A stretch of 64,000 nt of DNA from NCBI RefSeq assembly GCF_026151205.1, contig NC_087078.1, positions 6,653,675 through 6,717,674 of the forward strand, read 5' to 3'. The translations under genes and the position numbers were made by a program. Positions 12,961 to 25,689 of this stretch are shown piece by piece. The notes beneath the pieces are model-generated. The model saw nothing but the letters and a program-made list of their open reading frames with translations. It was not told the origin of the DNA and ran no database searches. This stretch comes from Bolinopsis microptera. Lineage: Eukaryota > Ctenophora > Tentaculata > Lobata > Bolinopsidae. The stretch's first letter is position 1. Every line of letters starts with the position of its first letter.

Positions 12961-13079
12961 AAACTAAAACTAAAACTAAAACTAAAACTAAAACTAAAAC
13001 TAAAACTAAAACTAAAACTAAAACTAAAACTAAAACTAAAACTAAAACTAAAACTAAAACTAAAACTAAAACTAAAACT
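12961..13079. repeat. hexamer microsatellite (AAAACT)n, about 20 units
   Basis: A perfect hexanucleotide repeat. In one frame it reads as alternating Lys-Thr, embedded in an open frame at 12807-13169 that has no other coding sign. It is interstitial and is not a standard animal telomere motif (TTAGGG). Confidence 0.95.
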
Positions 13080-13399
13080 TTAACAGTCAGTGGAGATGAA
13101 AGTGGTCAATCCAGGAAGAGATTTTTGATGGATCTAGTTCTACACTACAAAGAATTTCCAAAAGGTTAAAATATTTGCCGCTTTACTTTGAATACGAGCA
13201 CACAAAGTCAGCTGCATAAAAATAAAGTCAAACATAATTCAGTATACTCAGCGGGGGAATTGGCAGACAATTCAGACGTAAAGACAGGTGATAAAATGTC
13301 AGAGAGTTACCGAACATTTTCACAACAAGCAGCATACTAGCTGCGCGGTGTAAAGTTTTCTGGTTGACACCGGCCGGCGTGTGAAAATTACTGGGGTCT

Positions 13400-13640
13400 G
13401 TCGGTCTGGGGGTGCCAGATTCTTAACTATGATTGGTTTATTTACACGAGGTTTAAGATAAATATTTAACTAAGATTGGTTTAATTACACAAGCCCAAGG
13501 TTTAAAAACTTTCTTTTTTTCTATGATTGGTTTAGTTACACGATGTTTAACTTTAAATAAATGTTTAACTAAAATTGGTTTCTTGTCACTAAATTTAAAA
13601 TAAACTTGTAACTATGATTGGTCTTACACAAGGTTTTAAG
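13400..13640. repeat. degenerate about 55-bp repeat with ATGATTGGTTTA core, 4-5 copies
   Basis: AACTATGATTGGTTTA followed by TTACACGAGGTTTAA-like sequence recurs at about 13425, 13467, 13522, 13568 and 13610 with substitutions. Each copy has ATTGG, an inverted CCAAT box, though regulatory meaning is unproven. Confidence 0.75.
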
Positions 13641-16600
13641 ACTCGTTTCCGAGTTTGGAAAGCAGCTAAAATTACATGGCTATTTCTGTAATTTTTCACA
13701 TTAAGCCCTTTGTCAGACGCTGCCCATCATCTTATCGATGAAATGGCCTCGTAGCTGGGCCTGGCCGGCGGAGGGGTGCATGCGAAGCCGTACAACAAGC
13801 CCCCTTCCTTTGACAATTGATGAGAGGAAGAAAAGAGAAAAGAGATGAGAGGACCCCTTCTAAACTACTCTCCTAAACTAGTATCCAAGCAGAGCGGGTT
13901 AGAGCTGACAACAGCCGGACATAACACCAACATTCAACAAGTACATGTCACATTTCATACATCATGCTGGGTCGCAAACATTTCAATAGTTGGTACTGGT
14001 TGAGTGGTAGTCAATTGAGTAGAAGTATTTTGCTGCAGGAGGACCATTGTTTTGTTTACATGTTATGTAATTCTTGAAATGAAATGAATGAGGTATTTAT
14101 ATCCCACTCATATGATTAACCAACAACACAAGGAAGGTGGTTAACCATGTCAGAGCGGCTGACTGTCTGACTGTGAGTCGATGTGAGCAAATGTGTAAAA
14201 GTGAACAAAAGTATAATTTATTAATCAGAACACAACCCGAACCATAATTAGTGTAAACCCAAACAAACCCTACCCAAACAAATAATGGAAAATATCCAAA
14301 CCTTGAATCCAAAGTTTAGCTTTTTAATTAGAGGAATTACTGGATTTACTTTTAGTGATGCAGCAACAATTGACATAATTCTCGTCTATCGAACGCTAAT
14401 TAATTCACAATTTGCACAAACGTAAAAAGATGTAATCTTTACGGATGGCACGTCAAGAAAACCTATAGCTAAATTAACCACTCGGTACCATTTTCTTTGT
14501 AGCATTAAAAATCACGGACATTTATGTAGTTATGCTGCTGTTGGTATATCCAGCAGGGGCAAGACTTTACATGAAATCCTGAGGATAACACTTGTTACCC
14601 CTTTAACACCTTTAAAACATTTAACACCTTCAATAACTTTAACGTCAAGAAGTCCTAAAGATGAAAAGATAAAAACAAAACTAGTCCTCATTCCTTGGTG
14701 GCACAATATGTAATATGAGGACTGAGGAAAGCATCGCAAAAATGGAAACTTATCATAATGAGATAATATAAAGTAAGTAATATAATATATATAATATAAA
14801 AGTAAGTAAAGTAAGTAAAGTAGATAATATCTACAGTTGTATGCCTGGCTGTTACTAATTTCCCTCATTGTCAGTAGTGCATAACCCGTATTGTCTACTA
14901 GATACAACTCATAAGTCTGTCTTGGTAGTACAGGCTTCCGCAGGTAGTGATCGATCCAGTAAGGCTCTACTAACATCTTATCTATGACTCAATCCTTCCT
15001 CTAATTTGGCAGGGAGCTACATAGTCTCGATCCTTGACTGTTCCTCCAAATGGTTGTTATATCGAGGTATACAACGATTCTCTCTTCACTAAAGCACTGA
15101 CCAGCAGCACAGAATTGTAGACATCACGAAAGTTATAAGGGGGTATTACTATCAACTATTCTACTACTTATAAAGCTTGAAGAAGTCATCTACTAAGTAA
15201 TCGGTTCGGGTACTGACAAAAAATATCCCGATTAGACCCGCCTTTATGGAAACACTAAAGACATGGGAAATACTTCATAGTTGTTTTGGTGGGTATCCGT
15301 ATAAGTGACGTGTTTCCATGGTGAAATAGTGAAATTAAGAAAGCAAATGCGCTATTTAAGATCAAAGCCAAAAAACAGCCGTTTATATGCCGTTGTGGGT
15401 ATAAATGTGGCAGACTTTAATATACCGATTAGGATAAAACGTGGCCAGCAATAACCCTCATACTCGAGGAAGCTAACGTATAAAGCACTTCAATATAAAA
15501 CATAACCAAAAAGTTATTAATTATTATTTAAGCAAGCTTATAGTTTCGGGATAGCCTGTTGCAGGCAACGCCTGATACTAATGCTTCTAAGCTTCTACAG
15601 ACCTACACAAGTGCAAGTAAGCAGGTAAATATTTCATGCTAGGCATGTGGTACCCATTACGGTAACCATCCATTGAAGTTTTAACTTTTCGATGTACCAA
15701 AAAGCTTTTATTGGAATTTTAGTCGTTTATTGTAGGGTAAAGGTTTTGTAAGCACAGCATTGAACTTGACATGATGTAACCCCCAAATTATCCATGAGCC
15801 ATAAATTAACTTATTGTGTACAAAACAAAAGAGTCTAGCGATCATAGAGCTTTCCTGGCTCAACTGTAGAGCGCGCCACGTGTCAGCCTGCAAGTGGAGA
15901 AGTGGCAGATCTGGGGTTTAAGTTATTGTTATAAAGACGTTATATTTATAACAAAGAAAGATGACATATCTGAAGAGAAGAAATATTAGTAAAGACGTTA
16001 TAACAAAGGAGCTAAGAAGGAATATATGCTGTAACATATCGACGCGCTCTTCATTATGAACGAAGCAGAGACGTCTGGTGTATAATGTGTTTACACAATG
16101 AAAAGATTAAGAGACAGTGTGATAAGACGTCTGGAAATGAGAGAAACCTATTGAGAGAAAACTATTGAACGTATTAGTATTACTTATCAAACTGGTCGGG
16201 GTTTCGTATGCAGGACAATAAAGTAGCATTTTACGGTGAGAATTCTTGAAAAATGGTCCGAAAATTCTAGAAATTAATTGGGATCTAGTGAAACATGTAA
16301 TTTTGCCCCCACGTAGCATTAAAAACTGTGCAGTCTTATATAGTTATAATACTGAGTGTAAATTAAAGAAACTTTATGACGATGTTAAACTATGATAAGC
16401 AAGGGCCCCTCGCGGAGGAAATGTGGAAGTTGACCTATCTCGCCCCAAGTTCCGGGATTATTCAGTTTAATCAGGGATTAAGTTAAGTAAAAGAGTAAAG
16501 AAGAGCTGGTATTAGTTTTTGCTGATTAATAGCATATGGATCGGTATTGAGCCTTACAAACATGAGATTAATTACGAATGTGTCGCTAATTATTCAGATA

Positions 16601-17781
16601 TATTATAGATAAGTAAAAAGTAGTATGATGGTTGTTGTTTTCACCTACGAAGAATTAAGTATTAACAGCAAAACCTATAGATTTGGATTCTGGTGGGTGG
16701 TGACGCATATTATTTGACACGAGACAGCAATTAATCAATCGGATTCTACTATTATATTGATCAACCAAACCCCAACATCACTGCAGTTACGTGCCAAACA
16801 AATATCCAGAGAAGTCCACTATTATAATGCACTGTCCTAAAAAGTGATCATCACAAAGATAGCCTAAAAGATCATCACAAAGATAGTCTAAAATCTGGTC
16901 TGAGAAAGTCACGAGCCTAATTCCTCCGTCGAGGACTAACAGCAAATAGACTAACGAACTATAAATTGAGAATTATGACGCGACGAGAAGATCACGTAAA
17001 CAAACGTCAAAACCTAGAACGAAACATCGTCACTATATAGTAGTTATGAAGTACCATAACTCCCACCGAGTGCAATTCAAAATTGTCCAAACATTAAAAT
17101 AAAAATCAAAAGAATTGTCTGTAATATCATCGTATAAATAACGTAATAGCTTTGAAATGAACGATAATTAAATATCAAAGTACTTATACTTATATAAAAG
17201 TATTTGGACGTCAGCAATGTCAACACAAGATCGAGGACTTAGGACACACATTTAAAAATGATGCTGACTGAATTCATCAGAGGCACGTCACGGAGCTGTT
17301 AGGTTAGGATGTGTTCTAGGTTTTTACCAGACCTGTTTAGGCTAGGATCTGGCACAGTTTGCGAGCTGTTTAGGATCTGTTTAGGATCAGGGATCTGGCA
17401 CAGATTGAGGGGCTGTTTGGGTAAGGATCTGGTAAAGTTCGCGGGGTTTAGACACCGGGTAGCGCTAGATTTCCGTTTACAATCTAGAGTTAAACGTGGC
17501 CGTGACTCGCGAGATAGGTTAAAAGTAGCACACTGTTCGACGCCTGCTACATTTTAATGACGTAGAGTTTATTAACTGCTGACTATATCGCTATTGTTAA
17601 CCATTGCTACCCAGATCTGTACAAATGCCTTAAAACTTTAATGAATGAATATGACACATAATTAATATTCGCTAGCCAACAGTTTTTCAGTACAAATAAA
17701 AATATGCCCCATAAAACAGCCCGAGTAATATCCTGAAGTTTAGCTTTGCAGAGAGTTAACTAGCTGAATAACAGGTCCAAT
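13641..17781. other. long non-coding stretch, no gene recognised
   Basis: Low-complexity GTAAGTAAA/TATAAT sequence lies near 14757-14832. A short tandem duplication (GATCATCACAAAGATAG) lies near 16845-16890, and related GGATCTGGCACAG phrases near 17345-17410. No exon, RNA gene or transposase was found by eye. Confidence 0.5.
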
Positions 17782-18844
17782 CTCCCTTTCTAACAATCCA
17801 CTATAACATCCTGTATAATGGGTAGCAACAGTATCAGCTCCCTTTCTAACAATCCACTATAACATCCTGTATAATGGGTAGCAACAGTATCAGCTCCCTT
17901 TCTAACAATCCACTATAACATCCTGTATAATGGGTAGCAACAGTATCAGCTCCCTTTCTAACAATCCACTATAACATCCTGTATAATGGGTAGCAGCAGT
18001 ATCAGCTCCCTTTCTAACAATCCACTATAACATCCTGTATAATGGGTAGCAACAGTATCAGCTCCCTTTCTAACAATCCACTATAACATCCTGTATAATG
18101 GGTAGCAGCAGTATCAGCTCCCTTTCTAACAATCCACTATAACATCCTGTATAATGGGTAGCAACAGTATCAGCTCCCTTTCTAACAATCCACTATAACA
18201 TCCTGTATAATGGGTAGCAACAGTATCATCTCCCTTTCCAACAATCCACTATAACATCCTGTATAATGGGTAGCAACAGTATCAGACACCTTTCTAACAA
18301 TCCACTATAACATCCTGTATAATGGGTAGCAACAGTATCAGCTCCCTTTCTAACAATCCACTATAACATCCTGTATAATGGGTAGCAACAGTATCAGCTC
18401 CCTTTCTAACAATCCACTATAACATCCTGTATAATGGGTAGCAACAGTATCAGCTCCCTTTCTAACAATCCACTATAACATCCTGTATAATGGGTAGCAG
18501 CAGTATCAGCTCCCTTTCTAACAATCCACTATAACATCCTGTATAATGGGTAGCAACAGTATCAGCTCCCTTTCTAACAATCCACTATAACATCCTGTAT
18601 AATGGGTAGCAGCAGTATCAGCTCCCTTTCTAACAATCCACTATAACATCCTGTATAATGGGTAGCAACAGTATCAGCTCCCTTTCTAACAATCCACTAT
18701 AACATCCTGTATAATGGGTAGCAACAGTATCATCTCCCTTTCCAACAATCCACTATAACATCCTGTATAATGGGTAGCAACAGTATCAGACACCTTTCTA
18801 ACAATCCACTATAACATCCTGTATAATGGGTAGCAGCAGTATTA
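17782..18844. repeat. 56-bp satellite, about 19 copies with 504-bp higher-order period
   Basis: The unit runs from CTCCCTTTCTAACAATCCAC to GGGTAGCAACAGTATCAG. Two rare variant junctions, CATCTCCCTTTCC and CAGACACCTTTC, each occur twice, exactly 504 bp apart (18,227 and 18,731 for the first). That equals nine units. The AGCAGCAG variants follow the same order in both halves, so the array grew by duplicating a nine-unit block. Confidence 0.95.
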
Positions 18845-19587
18845 GACACATCCAGCCAGGAATACAATAGTTGGCAATATCACCGGAATCTAAGGACAGA
18901 CCATTAGAACCCGGCTGTAATGACACGTGGTACAGTACGGACGGTAACGGCCCAATTAAGAGCTGGATAATGTATCACGTGACTTATAATTATCAAAGAC
19001 TGATCACAAAGAACTTCAAAAGTTGAGCAAGTGTCAGTTATAGATCTGTTTGGTACGGTGCAAGCAGAGTCCAGGATCTGCAGATAAAGGTCTCAAAGTC
19101 AATACTTCAAAAGATTTCTTGACATTCACCACGCTATCATCCCTTTCTCACCGTCCGTATTGTCTCGTTCCGTAAGAGAGGCGCCCTGTAAACCAGATCC
19201 ACAACAAAGCAAAGCCACGGAAATCAACACAAAATGGAATCACTCCACGTCAGGTGCGTACAAGAATGGAAACACTCACAAGACGGTTCACCAAAAGAAT
19301 AGGTGCCCCGTCACGACGACTCCAGACACTGCTGAATCTGGTACGGGGGAGATCTTCCTCCAACCTCTCCACCAACACAGGGCAACAAGTAATTAACCAG
19401 TGATTAGCCACAATGATTCCGGGTGGTGGTTGCAATCAATTACTGGTATAATTACGGATAATCAAGCTGTAATCATATTGAATAGGCTAGCAGGCAGGAT
19501 CGTAAGATCATGGGTACTAGAATATAATATGTAGTAGGGAGGGGATGATTTGGGAGACGTTTCCTGACTACTGAGTATCGTGAGGTC
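18845..19587. other. non-coding stretch, nothing recognised
   Basis: Unique-looking sequence between two satellites. The opposing open frames at 19160-19435 carry no recognisable domain. Confidence 0.5.
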
Positions 19588-20130
19588 AGTGAGGCAGATA
19601 TATTTGTCACGTTTCTAGACACGTCATCATAAGTGAGGCAGAAAGATTGGTCACGTTTCTATACACATCATCATAAGTGATGTAGATATATTGGTCACGT
19701 TTCTAGACACGTCATCATAAGTGAGGCAGATGTATTGGTCACCTTTATAGACACGTCATTATAAGTGAGGCAGATGTATTGGTCACGTTTCTAGACACGT
19801 CATCATAAGTGAGGTAGATATATTGGTCACGTTTCTAGACACGTCATAATAAGTGAGGTTGATATATTGGTCACGTTTCTAGACACGTCATAATAAGTGA
19901 GGTTGATATATTGGTTACGTTTCTAGACACGTCATCATAAGTGAGGGAGATGTATTGGTTACGTTTCTAGACACGTCATTGTAAGTGAGGCAGATGTATT
20001 GGTCACGTTTCTAGACACGTCATCATAAGTGAGGTAGATATATTGGTCACGTTTCTAGACACGTCATAATAAGTGAGGTTGATATATTGGTCACGTTTCT
20101 AGACACGTCATCATAAGTGAGGTTGATATA
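19588..20130. repeat. 44-bp satellite, about 12 copies
   Basis: The unit starts GTGAGGCAGATGTATTGGTC and ends ACACGTCATCATAA. Copies differ at CAGATG/TAGATA/TTGATA and CATCATAA/CATAATAA positions. Each unit holds GTCACGTTTC and ACACGTCAT. Confidence 0.93.
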
Positions 20131-22501
20131 CTTGGTTTACTTTATACGCTACTTTACTGCAACTGATATAAAAAGGAGCTGATGTTGGGAGCGTAGCTGA
20201 GTCACTGAGTGTGAGATGTTACTAAGTGGGAAGGTGAGTGTAAACTAGCTGCGATTATTTCAGGTCTAATAAAACAATTGTCAGAGATAACCATCTTTAA
20301 AGAAAAGCACAAGTCAGAGTTATTGACTTGAGTTTATTTATTACATTTATCAGAATATAGAAGAGAATGAGCAGGTTAACTGACAACGTAAAGTTATAAT
20401 GGATCAAAACAAATTAATAAATAATAAAACAGAAAACACACGACTATCACAACTAATGAAATAAATTAAAATAACTCTGATAAAAATTATAGTCAATAGT
20501 CAATAACTGCTAAAATATTAAGAAATTACACATGTGGTGGTTAAATTGTTGACGATATTGCGACGAAAATTCAACTGACAGTGACACCTGGTGTCGATCA
20601 GCTCTTTTTTACTGAGTTTGGTTAGAAGTTTAGTTTCCTTCTCAATTTTAAATCATGACTGCACTACTAGTACTTTCAGTAAGGAACGATCTAATGGTTT
20701 CAAAAGAGTACCTGTACCAGGTTTATGTGATTATAATTGCTGTAAACCATTATTTACATCATAATTAACTTTGTTTAAACCAAATTTTCTATATCTGTTC
20801 GATTTAGATATCTAACGATCTTGCAAATTATTACTAAATTACTCATTCGCCAAGCAGTACAGGCCAAAACGGAAAATTAACTGGCCACGTTTCAACTCCA
20901 ACATCAACAAATGCGGCAGACAAAGGAGAAACCATAACTACCGATCATAAATGCATAATCATCCCAATTAGCCAATTAACATTACTGCTGATCGTGACTC
21001 TCGAGAGAAAAGATATGCCAAAGTGCCGGCGGAGTTTTAAATGCAAGGTTCCGCATGTCTACCAACCCGTGGTTTAATGGATTATTGGTTTCGAAGACGG
21101 TTTAAAGATGGTTTGTAACCGTCATGTGTTGCAGTTTATAACATTTAGAAGAGTTGCAATGTTACAAGAACAAAACTTACAGAACAACATTAACAAAATA
21201 ATGGCAGAACGTTAGCCGAGTGGACAGCGGCAATGTGTTTTTAACTGTTGATGGTAAAGTTTTTGATCACAAAAAAATTGACACGTAGAGCAAACGGTCG
21301 ATGTCGGATCTTCTCCACGGGCAAATCATCTGAGTTGTGCAACGGGACCCTGCCCATTAACATGCCATCCATTTAATATATTGTCAGACATTTTGAAAAT
21401 CATTAGCATTATGCACTGAATGCTAGAAATTGGTGTCCTAGCAGTGTCAAAAGCTCCTATGAAGCTGAAGGTCAATAGGTTCATATCTAACTTTGAAAAA
21501 GTACGATGTAAAAGCCAAACAACAAAGTGGTTAATTATCATTGACACGTTCTCCTAAGAAGGTACTAGCGCTTGAATGTCGCAGTTTCGAAGCAAAGAGC
21601 AACTAGTACTGCATCAGAATGCAATGATTTATTCATTACATGACATGAGTCGACATAGCTTGGACTCTCAACAGTCAGCAGGTGCGTGCTTAACTTTTTG
21701 ACTTGATGTAACAAGTCTTTACTCTTTAAGTTATACTTATAGTTATAGCCACACAAGTTTTACTTATTAACTATTCATTACAGGGTTAAACTTCAGACAT
21801 CATGATCATTGTGCTGATAAACTTCAGAAATCTAAACGGATCATTCGCTATACTACTAGTTATACTATTACTAACTTACTAATGATCTGACAGTGAACTT
21901 TTGTCTCTCATTTTCTCTCTCACATCAGTGCGTGACTTCCACCCTAACAAAAGCTTGTCCTTACTCTAGTTTAAGTCAGAGCAGAGGACATTGTGCATAA
22001 GACAATTCGAACATAAGCTTACCTGGGGAGTGGGGAGCTCAGGCTTCAGTGTTCATAAACACAATCGATTGAAGATATGTCGCAGTTTGACAGGCTGAGG
22101 GCCGCCAAGTAACTCTAGCGCTTTGGTACTTTAATTGTTTGAAGTTGAAGAAGCATGACTGTGTCAATTGTCATAAATTCATTTCACCTGTTGGAGGTCA
22201 AGAAAATGAACAAATTAAATACTTAAATAGGAGTTTTCCCACATGAAATATGTACCAGTACGTGGGTCCACGAATCACGTCTGAGACGTCATCACGCACT
22301 CCATAATATCAAATATGTAGTCGAAATAGGAGTAAACAATAATTTTGTCGCCTGAAATCCCCAAAAGTAAAACCTCTGACATGACCTTGAAAATAATCAT
22401 TTGGATTGCCTCTCCAGAGTGCTTGGAGTTGGCTTTGATAAACAAATGCTACAAAGCTACAAATCAACCACAAATAAAATCTAATGGAGATGCTATGATG
22501 A
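20131..22501. other. non-coding stretch, no gene recognised
   Basis: Contains a tRNA A-box-like phrase (TTAGCCGAGTGGACAGCGGC near 21214) without a matching B box. A phrase near 22027-22110 is shared with 29548-29630. No gene supported. Confidence 0.5.
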
Positions 22502-22503
22502 TA

Positions 22504-22912
22504 CAGGGTGGCCCATGATAGTCTACCCATCCTTATCTCTTAAAATTGTTACAGGTCGCTGAGATCTTGCTAATTATTTTAAAAACAAAAAGTGGCATAA
22601 CTTATGTTCTGATAAATATTTTTTCTTCTAAATTTCACAGAATGTTAATAACAAGTAGATGAACCTTTGTGGCAAGTTTTGTGTGATTGAGAGCTTCACT
22701 GAGCTTATTTGACCAATTAAGCCCCTGAGCGAGCTAGCTTGAATTTCTCACCCAGAACTGTTTACATTGGTTAATAGAAACCACCAAAAAAAATCCTGGG
22801 TAAAAAAATTAAAAAACCACCGATTTATTTATGTTTTACCAATTCTATTCACCACGATGCATCGCACATTCCATTCTCTACACTGCTGTACAGTGTACAT
22901 CCTATATTTTAA
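22504..22912. repeat. left terminal inverted repeat of the mariner element, outer part
   Basis: It matches the reverse complement of the right repeat from 26370 inward. It is interrupted after TTAA at 22909-22912 by the foldback element and continues at 24265-24377. Confidence 0.85.
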
Positions 22913-24260
22913 GGGGGCATACACCAAAACAGTGGTTTGTGCCGTCCAGACCAAATGACCTCATAGGTAGTTCAGTGACCTTCTAGCGCACCGTTTCCAC
23001 ACCAAAAAAAATTATTTTGAGAATACCCATTTTTGTAATCGACCATTTCCTGGTTAAGAGTGCAATTTTCGGAAAAATTATTTTGTGGTTGAGATGCTAT
23101 AAGTTAATCATTTCTTGCGATATCGAGTTGAAATTTTGTTCACCGTTTATTCACATCTATTTCAAGGTGTGTGTAAAATCTTGATATCGTATCTAAAAAG
23201 GCTGGTGTGTTATGAATTTTTAAAGTCAAAAAGCTAAAATTGTCCTTTTCAGGCTATTTTAACAAAAAGTCAGTCAGGGAAGATCGAATTATTTGATGCT
23301 TGACATCAAATTGTTCTCTGAATTCTGGCGCAGTTTTTGATGCCCTCAAAAATGTTTTTACTCATTCACCTTCTGATCTATTGGACCTCAAAGCCAAACA
23401 ACAAATTTAGGCACATTTTTCGTTTTTAATATTTACTGATTTTTCCAAAATTTTGATAGGAATGTGCTAGTGACTTTTTGAAGGGTGCAAAATAACCGCA
23501 ACTAGCACATTTATATATGAGTTATGAACAACAAAACACCCTAAAATGCTTCCCTTTGAAGTTATGGGAGAAAATGTGATTTTTTATCTGCAAAGCCAAA
23601 AAATCACATTTTCTCCCATAACTTCAAAGGGAAGCATTTTAGGGTGTTTTGTTGTTCATAACTTATATATAAATGTGCTAGTTGCGGTTATTTTGCACCC
23701 TTCAAAAAGTCACTAGCACATTCCTATCAAAATTTTGGAAAAATCAGTAAATATTAAAAACGAAAAATGTGCCTAAATTTGTTGTTTGGCTTTGAGGTCC
23801 AATAGATCAGAAGGTGAATGAGTAAAAACATTTTTGAGGGCATCAAAAACTGCGCCAGAATTCAGAGAACAATTTGATGTCAAGCATCAAATAATCCGAT
23901 CTTCCCTGACTGACTTTTTGTTAAAATAAGCCTGAAAAGGACAATTTTAGCTTTTTGACTTTAAAAATTCATAACACACCAGCCTTTTTAGATACGATAT
24001 CAAGATTTTACACACACCTTGAAATAGATGTGAATAAACGGCGAACAAAATTTCAACTCGATACCGCAAGAAATGATTAACTTATAGCGTCTCAACCACA
24101 AAATAATTTTTTCCGAAAATTGCACTCTTAACCAGGAAATGGTCGATTACAAAAATGGGTATTCTCAAAATAATTTTTTTTGGTGTGGAAACGGTGCGCT
24201 AGAAGGTCACTGAACTGCCTATGAGGTCATTTGGTCTGGACAGATTTGGTGTATGCCCCC
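22913..24260. mobile_element. palindromic foldback MITE with TTAA target duplication (Kolobok- or piggyBac-like)
   Basis: Nearly the whole element is one inverted repeat, with arms of about 670 bp and a short centre near 23,586. It starts GGGGGCATACACC, ends with the reverse complement, and is bordered on both sides by TTAA (22909-22912 and 24261-24264). The uninterrupted right inverted repeat of the host mariner shows a single TTAA at the matching place (about 25,970), which proves insertion and target duplication. TTAA duplications are known for piggyBac and Kolobok; a terminus beginning with purine-G favours Kolobok. It carries no coding capacity. Confidence 0.9.
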
Positions 24261-24588
24261 TTAACTGCAGATAAGGACTATCACAGATGATCCTTCCTGC
24301 TTGTTTATATCGTTCTGCTCACTTGCCTTAACAAATTTAAAATTATAGCTGGATGATTAGCCTACAATTTTATCGATTTTACAAACGGTGGTTTGAAATA
24401 GGTTTACAGCAGGTCAGCCGATTCCCATGAGATAAGTGAATAAACTTGAAAAGAAAACAAACGATAACGTAGATTTCCGGTCGATAATCCATAATCTTAT
24501 GAATTCTCATGGGAATTTTACGATAGCAGGGATAGATTTCCCCCTTAAAAGTCGCAACAATTTATTAACCATTAACGATCATCTCATC

Positions 24589-25689
24589 ATGCCTCTACTA
24601 ACTCTCCAGCAACGGATATTTATTGTTTCTGAATCCAAGGATACCCCCTTCGCAGCTCTTATCCAACTGTTCATAGCGAAATTCCCTGGAATCACTCCCC
24701 CTACTAGGAAAGCAGTCTACAACCTTAAGAAGAAATTTACAGAACATGGAGTTGTCACCAACCGACAAAAGGATGCATCTGGTCCACCATCTACGGGAGT
24801 GACCTTTGAGAACACTGTGGCTGTAGTAGGATCTGTGGCAGACCACCCCAGGCAATCGACCAGAAGACGTTCGGCCAATCTTGGCATACCTAGGACGACT
24901 TTGCAACGCATTCTGAGGACTGAACTGAAACTGTACCCTTATCGCTGGACAGTTCACCACACTCTGCAGCTTCAGGATCCACCAGTTAGAGTACGCTTTG
25001 CTGACTGGTTGCTTCTGAAAGATTCCACAAACGAGGACTTTATCGGAAACATCTGGTGGACCGACGAAGCCAAGTTCTGCCTCCACGGTTCCGTCAACAG
25101 CCACAACGCAATACACTGGGGCAGCCAGAGACCTGACAGCGTGCAGCAGAGACCTACTCAGAACTCTCCAAAGCTGAACGTCTGGTGTGCGATCTCTTCT
25201 CACGGAATCATCGGACCATACTTCTTCAAGGATGCAGCTGGTGCCACTGTAACTGTGAACGGAGATCGCTACCTACAGATGTTGCAGAGCTTCTTCATAC
25301 CAGAACTCTTCAACTTCTGTGCACACCACGACCTGGATCCGTCTCTCATGAGCTTTATGCAGGACGGGGCGAGAGTGCACATCCCCAACCGCATTATTGA
25401 TTACCTTGGTGACCAGTTTGGGAGCATGACGATCGGAGAGAAACTTGCTCAACACTGGCCAGCCCGCTCTCCTGACCTCACTCCTTGCGACTTCTTCATG
25501 TGGGGATGGTTGAAGGATAAGGTCTACGAGAGTCTACCCATCCCCAACCTTGCTGCTTTAGAAGTTGTCATTCGTGACAACTTGCGGAACATCCCCATCA
25601 CTCACTGCCAGAACTCCTGTTTATCAGTAGCCAAGAGGATGGACGTCCTGAAGAGCCGAGGCGGTGGTTACATTGAGCACCTTCTCTAA
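24589..25689 (+). CDS. Tc1/mariner-superfamily transposase, DD41D catalytic triad
   Basis: A predicted DNA transposase of 366 aa that would bind the terminal repeats in the nucleus and catalyse cut-and-paste at TA sites. I start at the ATG of MPLLTLQQRIFIV because mariner-like proteins begin just before this first helix-turn-helix; the frame is open further upstream without an obvious ATG-led domain. Residues about 1-60 form the first helix-turn-helix. Residues about 85-115 form a second, with RRRSANLGIPRTTLQRIL. The catalytic domain shows WTDEAKF (D159), MQDGARVH (D259) and SPDLTPCDFF (D301), with 41 residues between the last two acids, as in the rosa-like/DD41D group. No frameshift or internal stop is present. 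It lies between the inverted repeats of its own element and ends just before a 25-bp tandem repeat. The family assignment comes from the motif spacing. Confidence 0.92.
   Translation: MPLLTLQQRIFIVSESKDTPFAALIQLFIAKFPGITPPTRKAVYNLKKKFTEHGVVTNRQKDASGPPSTGVTFENTVAVVGSVADHPRQSTRRRSANLGIPRTTLQRILRTELKLYPYRWTVHHTLQLQDPPVRVRFADWLLLKDSTNEDFIGNIWWTDEAKFCLHGSVNSHNAIHWGSQRPDSVQQRPTQNSPKLNVWCAISSHGIIGPYFFKDAAGATVTVNGDRYLQMLQSFFIPELFNFCAHHDLDPSLMSFMQDGARVHIPNRIIDYLGDQFGSMTIGEKLAQHWPARSPDLTPCDFFMWGWLKDKVYESLPIPNLAALEVVIRDNLRNIPITHCQNSCLSVAKRMDVLKSRGGGYIEHLL

Noticed and set aside
12961-13079. Possible interstitial telomere repeat
   Set aside because: The AAAACT hexamer is not the usual animal TTAGGG telomere repeat and the tract is short and internal.
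12807-13169. Lys-Thr repeat protein
   Set aside because: It is the (AAAACT)n microsatellite plus chance flanks.
17782-18844. CRISPR-like array
   Set aside because: Units are contiguous 56-bp copies with no unique spacers, and the context is eukaryotic.
21205-21300. tRNA gene
   Set aside because: Only an A-box-like phrase is present; no B box or cloverleaf follows.
24436-24588. Upstream extension of the transposase frame by 51 codons
   Set aside because: The first codon is GTG, and family members begin near the first helix-turn-helix. The ATG at 24589 fits better.
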